This document shows, piece after piece, positions 8,247 through 16,935 of a DNA stretch of 64,000 bases; position 1 is the stretch's first letter, and the number at the start of each line of letters is the position of its first letter. Position numbers and translations under genes: made by a program. The DNA is from JAJRZL01 sp964557855 (GTDB lineage: Bacteria > Zixibacteria > MSB-5A5 > GN15 > FEB-12): NCBI GenBank assembly GCA_964557855.1, contig CAZLBP010000017.1, positions 1 through 64,000 on the forward strand. The letters are read 5' to 3'. The notes under the pieces are model-generated. The model did no database searches. It worked only from the letters and a program-made list of their open reading frames with translations, and had not been told where the DNA came from.

Positions 8247-8843
8247 TCATTTCAAGAGAACCATCTTTCTGGTCTCTGCAAACTCGTCTGTTTCCAGACG
8301 ATAGAAATAGACGCCGCCGGCGACCGGCGTTCCGGACCGGTCCTGTCCGTCCCAGGCCGCGCGGTAGACTCCAGCCGACATCTCCTGATCCACCAGCGTC
8401 ATCACTTCCTGTCCCAACAGGTTGTAAACAGTCAATCGTACGTTCGCCAGTTCAGGGACGGTAAACTCTATTATCGTTGACGGATTGAAGGGGTTGGGGT
8501 AGTTCTGTTGCAGACTGAATCCCGTGGGGAGCTGCTCGGAGGGCAGTTCCTCGACCGAATTGGGAAACGCCGGCAGTCCGGCCCAGAAGCCGAGACTTAC
8601 TCTATAGTTGTCCGACGAGCTGGTGTCAATGACCGGCTGACCGAGCGTATAGTCGACGTCAAACGTGGCGCCGGTCGCTCCGATTTCGCCACCGGAGCTG
8701 ATGATCAGCCAGTCCATTTGCATCTGGTTGGTTCCTGAAGCGCGCGGGTCGGGCTGCTTCGAACCGTCGGCTTGCGCCAACCCGAAGCACACTACCAGCC
8801 AGACGCCGAACAGGAGCGTTGTGTATGTGTATTTTCGTTTCAT
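8247..8843 (-). CDS. Secreted protein with C-terminal sorting / FlgD-Ig-like domain
   Basis: 198 residues with a signal peptide (about 1-25, ending GLAQADG). A middle beta-rich segment contains DVDYTLGQPVIDT and a C-terminal domain of about 85 residues has the hallmark LQQNYPNPFNPSTIIEF, then VYNLLGQEV, AWDGQDRSGTPVAGGVYFYRL and a final KMVLLK. This is the type-A C-terminal domain common in FCB-group secreted proteins, used for type IX-like export or surface attachment. Almost all of the protein is signal plus sorting domain, so any passenger function is small. It is followed by its own terminator, and the larger secreted protein gene lies just upstream. Confidence 0.85.
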   Translation of the reverse strand: MKRKYTYTTLLFGVWLVVCFGLAQADGSKQPDPRASGTNQMQMDWLIISSGGEIGATGATFDVDYTLGQPVIDTSSSDNYRVSLGFWAGLPAFPNSVEELPSEQLPTGFSLQQNYPNPFNPSTIIEFTVPELANVRLTVYNLLGQEVMTLVDQEMSAGVYRAAWDGQDRSGTPVAGGVYFYRLETDEFAETRKMVLLK

Positions 8844-8920
8844 TGGCTTTCGTTCCTATTGTTACGGGCTTGCTATGATACACGAAACCGTCGCGTACCT
8901 CGGTTGTCGCGCGCCCATGA

Positions 8921-11053
8921 CTACTTAATGCCCTCGTCTGCCGCACGTAACTGCTTCTGAACCTGGGCTTCATCGAGTTGCATTTCCACCTTTCTCAGTT
9001 CGGCCCGCAGTCGCGCAGCTCGTAACTCGAGATCGCGCAGGTCGGCTTTGTACAGTTGCTTCGTGCCAGGCGAATCGCGATCGGCATCGTCACCGACCTG
9101 AAGAGTCACCTTGTCGAACTGGTCGACGTTTTCGGCGCCCACAAATGCTTCGACCGCGCCATACGAAGTTGGGACGAACAGGGCGGTCAGCTGCGGATGA
9201 AACGCCTCAGCCACGCCATTGGAGTTGGTGATACCTTCCATGATGAACGTGTAAGTTCCGGCATTGAGGAAGTAGACTCTTTGTACATTTGCGCTGTAGT
9301 TGTAGTCACCGGTGCTGGGGAACGAATCACAACTTATCCACGTATAGTTGGGAGCCAGCGTTCCTCCTCCAGTCACCGTGTCAATCTGGATACGGGCATC
9401 ATTGTTACTTTGTGTACCGGAGAAACGGACAAAGCACTTGCCCTGCAGGAACACGTAGCCGGTAGTGGGGAGAGTCAGAGTCACCGTTTCAATGTCGGTC
9501 ATGCCGGCGACACCGAGGGTGATCCCGATATTGGTCTTAGCGGCAGCGATACCGGTCTCATCCAGCAGCTCATCAGACGAGATGGCGTTGTCCGGGAGTA
9601 CGACTGAGGCGTCTCCAGCGGCAGACATATCAAACACGATGTCTCGAGAGGAGCCGTCGACGGTAACTCTGGGTTCATCAGTCCCGTCGTAGTTGGCGTC
9701 GACCCGAAAGCCTATGCCGCCGGGCCGCCAGATTCCCAGCCACCCGCCATCTAGATCCACATCCGGCTCTATTGAGTGAGTAAATGCTCCGCCTGAATCA
9801 TAGGTGCGCACCCAACCACCTTCGTTGAAGGTGCCCAGCCCCACGACACGGCTGGCACTACCGTTTCTAAAAAAGCTGAACGCGCCCGTCTGCGTGGGGG
9901 AGCCGACGTTGACTTCGTCGGCATTAAAACTGCCGGCCACATCAAGGATTGCCTCGGGGGTGGAAGTCCCGATACCAACGCTGTCGGTTAAGTTCTCGAG
10001 GCGGATGACGTCACCGTCATCTGCCCAGCCTGTTCCACCGGTGGCTGCCGACGTCTGTACCGTGCCATCGGGGAATCTGAATCCGCCGGTCTCCGACTCG
10101 ATGATACCGGCTACGCTGAGGGCATCGCCGGGAGAGTCGGTGTTGATGCCGACCCCGCCGGAGGCGGATATAAGGAACTGGTTATCGCCTGTTGATTCGA
10201 AACTGCCGGTCGGGTCGGACCAGACGAAGGCACCGTCATGGTTGGCTTTGGCCATAAACCCGGCCGCAAACGAATAGTTGCCCAAGGCCGAGCACTCCAC
10301 TCCGCCGGGAATAGTGGCGGCCGTGGCGCCGGCGATATTGGCCTGCCCGCCGCCGATCGTACTGAAAAGACCGCCGGCGATATTGGAGGTTCCACCGGAC
10401 ACCGTACTCCTGGCTCCGTTAGCAGTGTTCGAAAGACCACCGCCAACCGTGGCGTGGTCAGCCTGAGCAGCGTTGCCTTGTCCGACCACGAAGGAGTAAT
10501 CGGCGCTATTCGTGTTATCGGCCCCGATGGTAGCCTTGTCCGTCACAAGCAGCTCACCGACGACATGCAGCTCGGCTTCCGGGGTAATGGTACCGATGCC
10601 GACACTATCGCTGATTGTCTGAAGAATGACAACGTTGCCGTCGTCGTTCCAGCCTCCACCGGTACCGCCACTGCCGGAGACGGTGCTGAAAGAATAAGGT
10701 ACGGTTGTGAGTCGGCGACGCGGAGTCATTTCCGCATCATCCGCGACCTTGATACCAAGCCACAGATCATCCGAGCCGAACGTCGATACCGGAATAGGGT
10801 TGCCCTCGCCCAGCACAACGTTAAACAGACCCGCCACTACGTCCACGACCAGGGTATCAGCCCACTCGGGAACCGCGGCCACCTCGGTCTCGTAGATCGA
10901 AAAGACAACTGAGTATGAACCCTCGAGGGGACCGCCGGCGTTTGACAGTTTCCCCTGAATCGTCATGAGCTGCGGCACGTCCGCCGTTGCCGCCGCCGGC
11001 AGCAACAGCGCGGCCATGGCCATGATTGTCGCACCCGTGATCAGTGATTTCAT
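8921..11053 (-). CDS. Large secreted protein with YadA-head-like repeats
   Basis: The ATG at 11053 is preceded by GGAGGAAGAAGAGG and gives 710 residues with a signal peptide (MKSLITGATIMAMAALLL...). Residues about 28-130 form a beta domain with LMTIQGKLSNAGGPLEG and PYSFS, often found at the start of tail-fibre-like proteins in FCB bacteria. About 170-290 contain YadA-head-like left-handed beta-roll repeats, with VGGGLSNTANG, VSGGTSNIAGG and IGGGQANIAG spaced about 14-15 residues. Two GIGTxTPEA-type segments (SVGIGTITPEAELHV and SVGIGTSTPEAILDV) precede beta modules. The C-terminus (about 665-710) is a coiled coil rich in LRAELRKVEMQLDEAQ. Likely an outer-surface fibre or adhesin, exact role unknown. 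Confidence 0.8.
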   Translation of the reverse strand: MKSLITGATIMAMAALLLPAAATADVPQLMTIQGKLSNAGGPLEGSYSVVFSIYETEVAAVPEWADTLVVDVVAGLFNVVLGEGNPIPVSTFGSDDLWLGIKVADDAEMTPRRRLTTVPYSFSTVSGSGGTGGGWNDDGNVVILQTISDSVGIGTITPEAELHVVGELLVTDKATIGADNTNSADYSFVVGQGNAAQADHATVGGGLSNTANGARSTVSGGTSNIAGGLFSTIGGGQANIAGATAATIPGGVECSALGNYSFAAGFMAKANHDGAFVWSDPTGSFESTGDNQFLISASGGVGINTDSPGDALSVAGIIESETGGFRFPDGTVQTSAATGGTGWADDGDVIRLENLTDSVGIGTSTPEAILDVAGSFNADEVNVGSPTQTGAFSFFRNGSASRVVGLGTFNEGGWVRTYDSGGAFTHSIEPDVDLDGGWLGIWRPGGIGFRVDANYDGTDEPRVTVDGSSRDIVFDMSAAGDASVVLPDNAISSDELLDETGIAAAKTNIGITLGVAGMTDIETVTLTLPTTGYVFLQGKCFVRFSGTQSNNDARIQIDTVTGGGTLAPNYTWISCDSFPSTGDYNYSANVQRVYFLNAGTYTFIMEGITNSNGVAEAFHPQLTALFVPTSYGAVEAFVGAENVDQFDKVTLQVGDDADRDSPGTKQLYKADLRDLELRAARLRAELRKVEMQLDEAQVQKQLRAADEGIK

Positions 11054-11600
11054 CCTCTTCTTCCTCCGTTTGTTTGTAGTTACTTCCACTTACATATAAC
11101 CTACTTCACAGTCCATTAATCGAGCCGACTTGCATACGATCGCGAGGACGGAAGCTGCTGCCGCCTGCGCAGTCCAGCTTTCTACCCTGAATTATCTCAA
11201 TGGAAGGCAAGTCGGGTTTTTTGTCAACAATAACAAGGGGCTTTTTTGTCAGCCCGTAATTGGGGCGTCTTGGACCACCCCCACTGCAGTCGCGTTGAGT
11301 CTTGATCCCGCGTCAGTCTGCCTATGGCGGATGACTCGACACGGAAACCGCTGGTATGCAGAAGCGGCGGATCACACGACTTCAACGACGTGAATTCGCA
11401 CGACCTGCCGCGATGCGACGAGAGTACTCGTATACGTCAAGCAGTCTGTAGGGCAAGTCTGCTTCAAACCTGCCGTTATCGGGAGGCAGATCCGTGGCGG
11501 ACCTTCCCTGCATACTGGGGAGTGGATTCCTGCCTTCGCAGGAATGACGAAGAGAGACAGAAATGACAGACTGCCGGCAATCCCCTTCTCGTTTACAACA
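11054..11600. other. Intergenic region with dispersed repeat fragments
   Basis: No gene is visible. A GTAGGGCAAGTCTGCTTC segment (about 11448) and a GTGGATTCCTGCCTTCGCAG segment (about 11522) match repeats found elsewhere in the window. The upstream signals of the large secreted protein gene should lie close to 11054-11120. Confidence 0.5.
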
Positions 11601-11629
11601 ACGGTCGATTCACATCGTGAATCGACCGT
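11601..11629 (-). terminator. Terminator of the ABC exporter operon
   Basis: A perfect 13-bp stem ACGGTCGATTCAC/GTGAATCGACCGT with loop ATC begins 7 bp after the end of the second ABC gene. It is followed on the minus strand by TTGTTGTAAACG. The T tract is weak, but the stem is very stable. Confidence 0.75.
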
Positions 11630-11635
11630 TTCTGC

Positions 11636-13426
11636 CTACGAAACCGCTTCTTCCAGCTGATAGCGGCGGTAAATCCGAGCATATTGACTATCTTGCGCCA
11701 TCAGCTCAAAGTGTGTGCCGGTCTCGATTACCCGGCCTTTGTCCAGGACGATGATATTGTCGGCGCGCTCGAGTGTATCCGGTCGATGGGTAATGAGGAT
11801 GGCCGTCATGTCCGGCATCACATCGTGCAGTCTGACCCACAGAGCGGACTCGGTGTTGGAATCGAGCGCCGACGTGCAATCATCAAGTATCAGCACCCTT
11901 GGCTTGCCAACCAGAGCGCGAGCCAAGCCCAATCGTTGCTTCTGGCCGCCGGAGATCGACATGCCGCGCGTGCCGATCTCGGTGTCCAGACCTTTGGGAA
12001 AGCCCTTGATATCCTCGGCGAATTGCGATACCTCTACCGCCCACTCGACGATCGAGTCCGAGATGGTTTCGCGGCCGAAGGTGATGTTGTTTCGGACGGT
12101 ATCGCTGAACAGCACCGGCTCCTGGGGTACGTACCCGATGTAACGGCGCAGTTCCGCCAGCGAATACTCGCGGAGGTCGCGTCCGTCAAGTTTGACGACA
12201 CCCTGAGCGGGATCGACGAGCCGCGGAATCAGGTTCACCAGCCAGCTTTTGCCGGAGCCGACACGGCCGACCACCGCCACCGTGTCTCCGGCGGGGATTT
12301 CCAGCGAGATCTCATCCAGGATCCTGCGCTCGGAGCCGTCAAACGAGAACGTCACTTCAGCCATATCTATCCGGCCTTCGAGAGGGCCGTTGTTGCTCGC
12401 GCCCGAGTCCTGCACCATAGCCGGCGTGCGCTCCAGTTCCAGCAGGCGGTCAATGGAGACGGCCGATTGCCGCGATTTGACCAGAAACTGGCCGACATCG
12501 AACATCGGGAACACCAACCACGTTACGTAGTAGATGAACGTGGCCAGATCACCGATCGACAGGTCCGCATAGAGCAGGCGATAACCGCCGGCGACGAGGA
12601 CAGTGACGACGCCGAATTGCCAGATATAGTTGTACAGCGAATCGACCACCGTTGTCACCTTGACCGTGTCGATTTCCGCCTGTCGCCGTTTTTCAGCCGC
12701 GCTCTTGAACTGCCGCTGCTGGGCCGGCTCCCGCACGTACGCCTTGACGACTCTGATTCCAGAGAAGCAGGCCTCCATGACGTCATTGAAGTCGGAAATC
12801 TTCTTCTGCAGCCGGTCATACCGCTTGTCAAGCAGCGAGGAACTGACGAAGAAGATGATTATCAGCACCGGCAGCGGTCCCGCGGTCCATATCGTGAGTA
12901 TGGGATCGATACTGATCATCATCACCACGATAAATATCACCGCCAGCAGGGCTTCATAGAGCCGGAAAATCCCGGAGCAGGCGAACCAGGACAATTTCTC
13001 CGCAACGTCATCGGTCAGTCGAGTTACCAGATCACCGGTCCGGAACTTGTTGAAAAAGTCGGGACCTTTCGTCGCGATATCATCGAACGCCGCTTGCCGG
13101 AAATGCCATTCGAGACGGACGTTCATCCACGCCCGCCACGACTGAAAATAGGCATACAGGGCATGGGACACGAGACCCAGGATGATAAAGGTCATCGCAT
13201 ACGTTTGGATGGTGCCGATACCATTCTGTTCCCCAATCCGATGCAGCCAGGACGCCAGCCAATGGGTCGGGACTTCATCCGTCTTCAGAAAATCGATCGT
13301 GAAGCCGATCAACCTGGGGATCGTGACCCCCAGAGCCGCCTGGATCGGCGTCAGGACCAAAAGTATAGCCACCACATGCGGATAATCTTGGTAGTATTTC
13401 CAGAACCATTTAATCTTATCCAGCAT
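11636..13426 (-). CDS. ABC exporter half, degenerate Walker B subunit
   Basis: 596 residues: six TM helices (about 1-320) and a nucleotide-binding domain (about 340-596). Walker A is GRVGSGKSWLV, the signature is the canonical ISGGQKQRLGLARAL, Walker B is VLILDDCTSALD, and the H-loop is LITHRPDTL. The catalytic glutamate after Walker B is replaced by Asp. Together with the altered signature of the partner encoded just upstream, this is the asymmetric arrangement of heterodimeric exporters such as TM287/288 and BmrCD. The start overlaps the end of the partner by 11 bp, so translation is coupled. Substrate unknown; lipid or drug export is typical. Confidence 0.93.
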   Translation of the reverse strand: MLDKIKWFWKYYQDYPHVVAILLVLTPIQAALGVTIPRLIGFTIDFLKTDEVPTHWLASWLHRIGEQNGIGTIQTYAMTFIILGLVSHALYAYFQSWRAWMNVRLEWHFRQAAFDDIATKGPDFFNKFRTGDLVTRLTDDVAEKLSWFACSGIFRLYEALLAVIFIVVMMISIDPILTIWTAGPLPVLIIIFFVSSSLLDKRYDRLQKKISDFNDVMEACFSGIRVVKAYVREPAQQRQFKSAAEKRRQAEIDTVKVTTVVDSLYNYIWQFGVVTVLVAGGYRLLYADLSIGDLATFIYYVTWLVFPMFDVGQFLVKSRQSAVSIDRLLELERTPAMVQDSGASNNGPLEGRIDMAEVTFSFDGSERRILDEISLEIPAGDTVAVVGRVGSGKSWLVNLIPRLVDPAQGVVKLDGRDLREYSLAELRRYIGYVPQEPVLFSDTVRNNITFGRETISDSIVEWAVEVSQFAEDIKGFPKGLDTEIGTRGMSISGGQKQRLGLARALVGKPRVLILDDCTSALDSNTESALWVRLHDVMPDMTAILITHRPDTLERADNIIVLDKGRVIETGTHFELMAQDSQYARIYRRYQLEEAVS

Positions 13427-15239
13427 GAGAGATCACTCCGTTCTTGGTTTTGAACTGCAAGTCAAAAAGTTTCGAATAATAACCACTCATCGCCAGCAAC
13501 TCTTCGTTCGTGCCGCGCTCAATAATGCGGCCGTTGCGGATAACCAGTATCCGGTCCACGTCGAGAATAGTCGACAGTCGATGGGCAATAATCAGAGACG
13601 TGCGACCGGTCATCAGTTTCTTCAGCGACGCCTGAATGGTTCGCTCCGTTTCCGGATCGACCGAACTGGTGGCTTCATCGAGAATCAGCACGTCGGGATT
13701 CACTGCCAACGCCCTCGCAAACGAGAGCAGCTGCCGTTCGCCGCGGCTGAAGTTGGCACCTTTTTCGGACACCTCGGTCCGGTATCCATCGGGCAATTGC
13801 GCTATAACGTGGTCGGCGGCCACCGTGCGGCAAGCATCGACAATCCGCTGTTCGGTCACCTTCGCCGCTCCCAGCCCGATGTTGGACCGGACGTCGCCCG
13901 GGAAGAGAATGATGTCCTGCAGGACGAGTCCGAATCGTCGCCGCAGATCGGCGATCGGAATGTCTCTTAAGTCGATACCGTCGACCGTAATCCGTCCTTT
14001 TTGCGGGTCGTACATTCTCAGCAGCAGGGAGATGACGGTCGTCTTGCCGCCGCCGGTCACTCCCGCCAGGGCCACGCGCCGGCCGAGGGGGATGTCAAAG
14101 GACACGTCCTGCAACACCCAGTGGTCATCATCGGTGTACGAAAACCAGACGTTTTCGAACTTGATGCCGTGCTTCAGGCTGTCCCAGGCAACCGGTTTGA
14201 CCGGATTTACGACGCGGGGTTCGACAGACAACATAGCGAAAATGCGCCGCGCGCCGGCGATGCCCTTCTGGAATACGCCCATCTGATCGGCAGTACGGGC
14301 GATGGGGTCGAATTCCTTCCAGACCAGGATGATGAACATGACAATCACCCCGGCCGTGACGCCCCAGAACGCCCCGGCCAGCAGAATCAAACCGATCTTC
14401 ACCCACTCGAAATAGAAAAGCAGGTTAAAGAACACGCAGACCGTGACGCCCACATACGCATCCTCTCGGAACTTGCGCTCATTGACGGCATACACCTTCT
14501 TGCGGGCGTAGTCGCCGCGATGGAATATCTGGACGATCGACATGCCGTGCAGGAATTCCGTCAGCGTTGCCGTAACTTCGGCCATGCGCTTGCGCACTTC
14601 CAGGAATCGATGGCTGGTCAGCTTGTGGAAAATCCAGATGAGACCGCCGATTGCCGGGAAGAACACGAACAGACTGAGCGCCAGCTTCCAGTGGACGGCG
14701 AACATGATGATATAAATGCCGACCATCAAAATCAGATCGCCGATCAACAGTACCACCGTATTGGTGAAGAGCAGCCGAAGTGATTCCGTGTCGGATTCAA
14801 TCCGCGCCATCAGGCGCCCGACCGGGTGCTTGTCAAAGAAAGATATCTCCAGCGAGAGGAGGTGGTCGAACAGCTTCTGTTTCAGCTTCAACATGATATC
14901 CTGTCCGATGATCTCCAGCTTTACTCGCTGAATATACTGCAGGACAAGTGTCGCTATCTGTAATGCCACTACGAGCCCGCCGAGCCACAACAGGTCCACG
15001 AGAATCGCGTGGTTGTCCGTATCCCCGCCGACGTCGGTCAGATGTTTGTCGATGGCCTGTTTCAGAATCCATGGCCAGGCCAGAGTCAGAACGGTGACCA
15101 CGATCAACAATCCCAGGCACATTGCCAGCCGCCACTTGTGTTCAACCAGGAACGGTGTCAGGCGGCTGAAGGCCTGAGAAATGTTGATTTCCTTTTCTTC
15201 TTTCGTATGTTTCTCGTCTTCGTAGAACTCTGCCGTCAT
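13416..15239 (-). CDS. ABC exporter half, catalytic Walker B subunit
   Basis: 607 residues: a cytosolic N-terminal tail rich in Glu/Lys, six TM helices (about 35-330) and a nucleotide-binding domain. Walker A is GVTGGGKTTVI, Walker B is VLILDEATSSVD with the catalytic Glu, and the H-loop is IIAHRLSTI. The signature motif is non-canonical FSRGERQLLSFARAL, so the ATP site formed with the other subunit's Walker motifs is the degenerate one. First gene of a two-gene operon, with GAGGTGAG upstream. A leader containing promoter, short ORF and terminator precedes it (15298-15537), so expression is probably controlled by transcription attenuation. Confidence 0.93.
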   Translation of the reverse strand: MTAEFYEDEKHTKEEKEINISQAFSRLTPFLVEHKWRLAMCLGLLIVVTVLTLAWPWILKQAIDKHLTDVGGDTDNHAILVDLLWLGGLVVALQIATLVLQYIQRVKLEIIGQDIMLKLKQKLFDHLLSLEISFFDKHPVGRLMARIESDTESLRLLFTNTVVLLIGDLILMVGIYIIMFAVHWKLALSLFVFFPAIGGLIWIFHKLTSHRFLEVRKRMAEVTATLTEFLHGMSIVQIFHRGDYARKKVYAVNERKFREDAYVGVTVCVFFNLLFYFEWVKIGLILLAGAFWGVTAGVIVMFIILVWKEFDPIARTADQMGVFQKGIAGARRIFAMLSVEPRVVNPVKPVAWDSLKHGIKFENVWFSYTDDDHWVLQDVSFDIPLGRRVALAGVTGGGKTTVISLLLRMYDPQKGRITVDGIDLRDIPIADLRRRFGLVLQDIILFPGDVRSNIGLGAAKVTEQRIVDACRTVAADHVIAQLPDGYRTEVSEKGANFSRGERQLLSFARALAVNPDVLILDEATSSVDPETERTIQASLKKLMTGRTSLIIAHRLSTILDVDRILVIRNGRIIERGTNEELLAMSGYYSKLFDLQFKTKNGVISHAG

Positions 15240-15297
15240 AGTCTCACCTCAGTTCCGTCTTACGTATTCAATCCGCGTGAGTTAGATCGGCGGCCAC

Positions 15298-15332
15298 AAA
15301 AAAACCCGCCGAACTTGCTAAGTTGCGGCGGG
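15298..15332 (-). terminator. Leader terminator (attenuator) upstream of the ABC exporter operon
   Basis: On the minus strand the stem is CCCGCCG-(C)-AACTT / AAGTT-CGGCGGG with loop AGC, followed by seven T (15304-15298). It lies between the leader promoter and the first structural gene, which starts 59 bp downstream. Its 5' arm CCCGCCGC (15332-15325) is perfectly complementary to GCGGCGGG (15386-15379) inside the upstream short ORF, so a competing antiterminator helix is possible. Confidence 0.8.
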
Positions 15333-15356
15333 TAATATACTTACTTGTCTCTAATG

Positions 15357-15434
15357 CTACGTTACAAGACGTACTGCTCCCGCCGCTTTGGTGCCGCTAG
15401 ATGCATCTTTGGTATTAATCCAAACTCTGATCAT
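15357..15434 (-). CDS. 25-codon leader ORF in the ABC exporter 5' leader
   Basis: The ATG at 15434 has a perfect AAAGGAGG 9 bp upstream (15451-15444). It encodes MIRVWINTKDAS followed by SGTKAAGAVRLVT and a TAG stop, 25 residues. The ORF lies after a consensus promoter and 24 bp before a terminator stem. Codons 17-19 (Ala-Ala-Gly) contain the GCGGCGGG segment that can pair with the terminator 5' arm. This layout resembles the BmrB leader peptide that controls the heterodimeric BmrCD exporter by ribosome stalling. That role is inference; an independent small protein is the alternative. A shorter 5-codon ORF without a ribosome site precedes it (15470-15453). Confidence 0.6.
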   Translation of the reverse strand: MIRVWINTKDASSGTKAAGAVRLVT

Positions 15435-15509
15435 TTAGGGCTTCCTCCTTTGTCAGCGAGAGCTTTCCATGTTATTAACCGACGTATACTTTCCTTTATA
15501 GTTGCGCCG

Positions 15510-15537
15510 AATATACACCGGAATCCAGTCGTGTCAA
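15510..15537 (-). promoter_or_regulatory. Promoter of the ABC exporter leader transcript
   Basis: On the minus strand a perfect -35 TTGACA (15537-15532), a 16-bp spacer and -10 TATATT (15515-15510) predict a start near 15503. That leaves a leader of about 265 nt before the first ABC gene. Confidence 0.8.
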
Positions 15538-15650
15538 ATGTTTTTTTCACAATTTGAAAAAAAGTTTGTAATAGTCATCTATGTTATTTATGACTCTTAC
15601 GGTAGTCTATCTAGCCAGTGAAGACTCCAACCTCAGCTGTATAACGTAAC

Positions 15651-16463
15651 ATGAAGCAGATGACCGACCAGCACATTCACGCCTTCCGCAGGAAAGTCCG
15701 GGCGTTGTACCGTCAGCACGGGCGGCGGTATCCATTTCGCGAGACGAATGACCCGTATGCGATTACTGTGTCGGAGATTATGCTGCAGCAAACCCAGTTG
15801 AGTCGAGTCATCCAGAAGTACACGGATTGGTTGCAGACATGGCCAGACTGGTCAAGGTTGTCGCGTGCCACCAATCAGCAGGTCTTGAAGATGTGGTCCG
15901 GGCTGGGCTACAACCGAAGAGCACTGTACCTGACCCAGATTGCATACAAGGTCGTCCATGAATATGACGGTTGCCTGCCCGATGATCCAGGCCTTCTCAG
16001 ACGGTTTCCCGGCATCGGTCCCTACACCGCCCACGCCATAGCCGCTTTCGCGTTCGGTAAGCCCGTGGCGGCGGTCGATACGAATATACGAAAGCTGCTG
16101 ATGCATGAATTCGCATTAACAAATAGCACTTCGTTGAAGGAGATCCAGAAGCTGGCCGAGCGGCTTCTCCCCCGCTCCGGCGTTCGGGAGTGGCATTACG
16201 CCTTGATGGACTACTCGTATCACGCAATGAAACCGGCCGATCGCAAACGGATTCCGGCAACAACGAAACAACCCAGGTTCGAGGGCTCGATCCGTCAAAT
16301 ACGGGGCGAGATTATCCGGCAATTGACAACGAAAAAGCGGGTGTCAATGACGACGGTTGCGAAAGTGTTGGCCTGTGCGCCAGAGCGGGTCTTGAAGGCA
16401 GCCCGGGACTTGGAGAAGGATGGGCTTGCGCGAATAAGCGGATACTTTGTCTGGCTTAAATAG
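15651..16463 (+). CDS. MutY-like HhH-GPD DNA glycosylase lacking the Fe-S cluster motif
   Basis: 270 residues. The core matches adenine glycosylase MutY: SEIMLQQTQLSRVIQKY with catalytic Glu42, VLKMWSGLGYNRRAL, the helix-hairpin-helix FPGIGPYTAHAI (about 119-130) and catalytic Asp143 in AAVDTNIRKLL. In MutY a four-cysteine [4Fe-4S] loop follows the MDLGA-like helix. Here the equivalent LMDYSYHAMKPADRKR has no cysteine, and only two Cys occur in the whole protein. The usual NUDIX-like 8-oxoG domain is also absent; the last 60 residues look like a small winged helix. Substrate is therefore uncertain (A opposite 8-oxoG is the family default). It is a lone plus-strand gene divergent from the ABC leader. 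Confidence 0.82.
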   Translation: MKQMTDQHIHAFRRKVRALYRQHGRRYPFRETNDPYAITVSEIMLQQTQLSRVIQKYTDWLQTWPDWSRLSRATNQQVLKMWSGLGYNRRALYLTQIAYKVVHEYDGCLPDDPGLLRRFPGIGPYTAHAIAAFAFGKPVAAVDTNIRKLLMHEFALTNSTSLKEIQKLAERLLPRSGVREWHYALMDYSYHAMKPADRKRIPATTKQPRFEGSIRQIRGEIIRQLTTKKRVSMTTVAKVLACAPERVLKAARDLEKDGLARISGYFVWLK

Positions 16464-16850
16464 TTTTCGTCTCGCTGGGACAACAGTAGTGTCTTCACCC
16501 TTCGACTCCGCTCAGAGTGAAGTAAACCTGTCAGTACTGTCCATTACAAGTCATCTCTGCCCATTAGTTGTCGCCTCTGCGAAGGCAGGAATCCTCTCCT
16601 CCTTCAAGTAAGAATGGACCCCGGCCTTCGCCGGGGTGACACACCTGGGCAGCCACTCCGTTCAGGGTAACTTGGCCAGTAGCACACGAGAATACGACAC
16701 AATTGTAAATGTGAAGCAGTTCATAGTCGAAATGAAGATCCCACCCGTTGGGTGGGGTACGTATAGGAGGATTCCTCGGAACGCGGCGGGCGACCAATGG
16801 CTGCACAAAGAGGGTATCGTGAAAATCGCAGGCGTCCATATGCAACTCAT
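16464..16850. repeat. Intergenic region made of dispersed repeat pieces
   Basis: It contains CCCTTCGACTCCGCTCAGAG, then GCGAAGGCAGGAATCCTC and CCCCGGCCTTCGCCGGGGTG, all related to repeats at 11522, 38330-38397 and 44000-44070. A CCCACCC/GGGTGGG hairpin sits near 16741-16757. Short open frames here overlap repeats and are not supported as genes. Confidence 0.55.
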
Positions 16851-16855
16851 TTAAT

Positions 16856-16888
16856 AAAAAAATGCCGCAGCCACCGAAGTGGCTGCGA
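16856..16888 (-). terminator. Terminator of the hdrC-hdrB-frdB-frdA operon
   Basis: A perfect 9-bp stem CGCAGCCAC/GTGGCTGCG with loop CGAA (16866-16887) is followed on the minus strand by a T run (16862-16856). It lies about 50 bp after the frdA stop codon. Confidence 0.88.
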
Positions 16889-16935
16889 CATTCTTCACAG
16901 AGGAGGGCTATGTTAAGAGGAACTATGTTCTTATT

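Noticed and set aside
11684..13453. A 589-residue open frame antisense to the ABC exporter
   Set aside because: The minus-strand frame has all ABC motifs; the plus-strand product is compositionally biased with no domain.
16564..16854. Small genes in the repeat-rich interval after the glycosylase
   Set aside because: They overlap palindromic repeats, lack ribosome sites and have no protein-like conservation.
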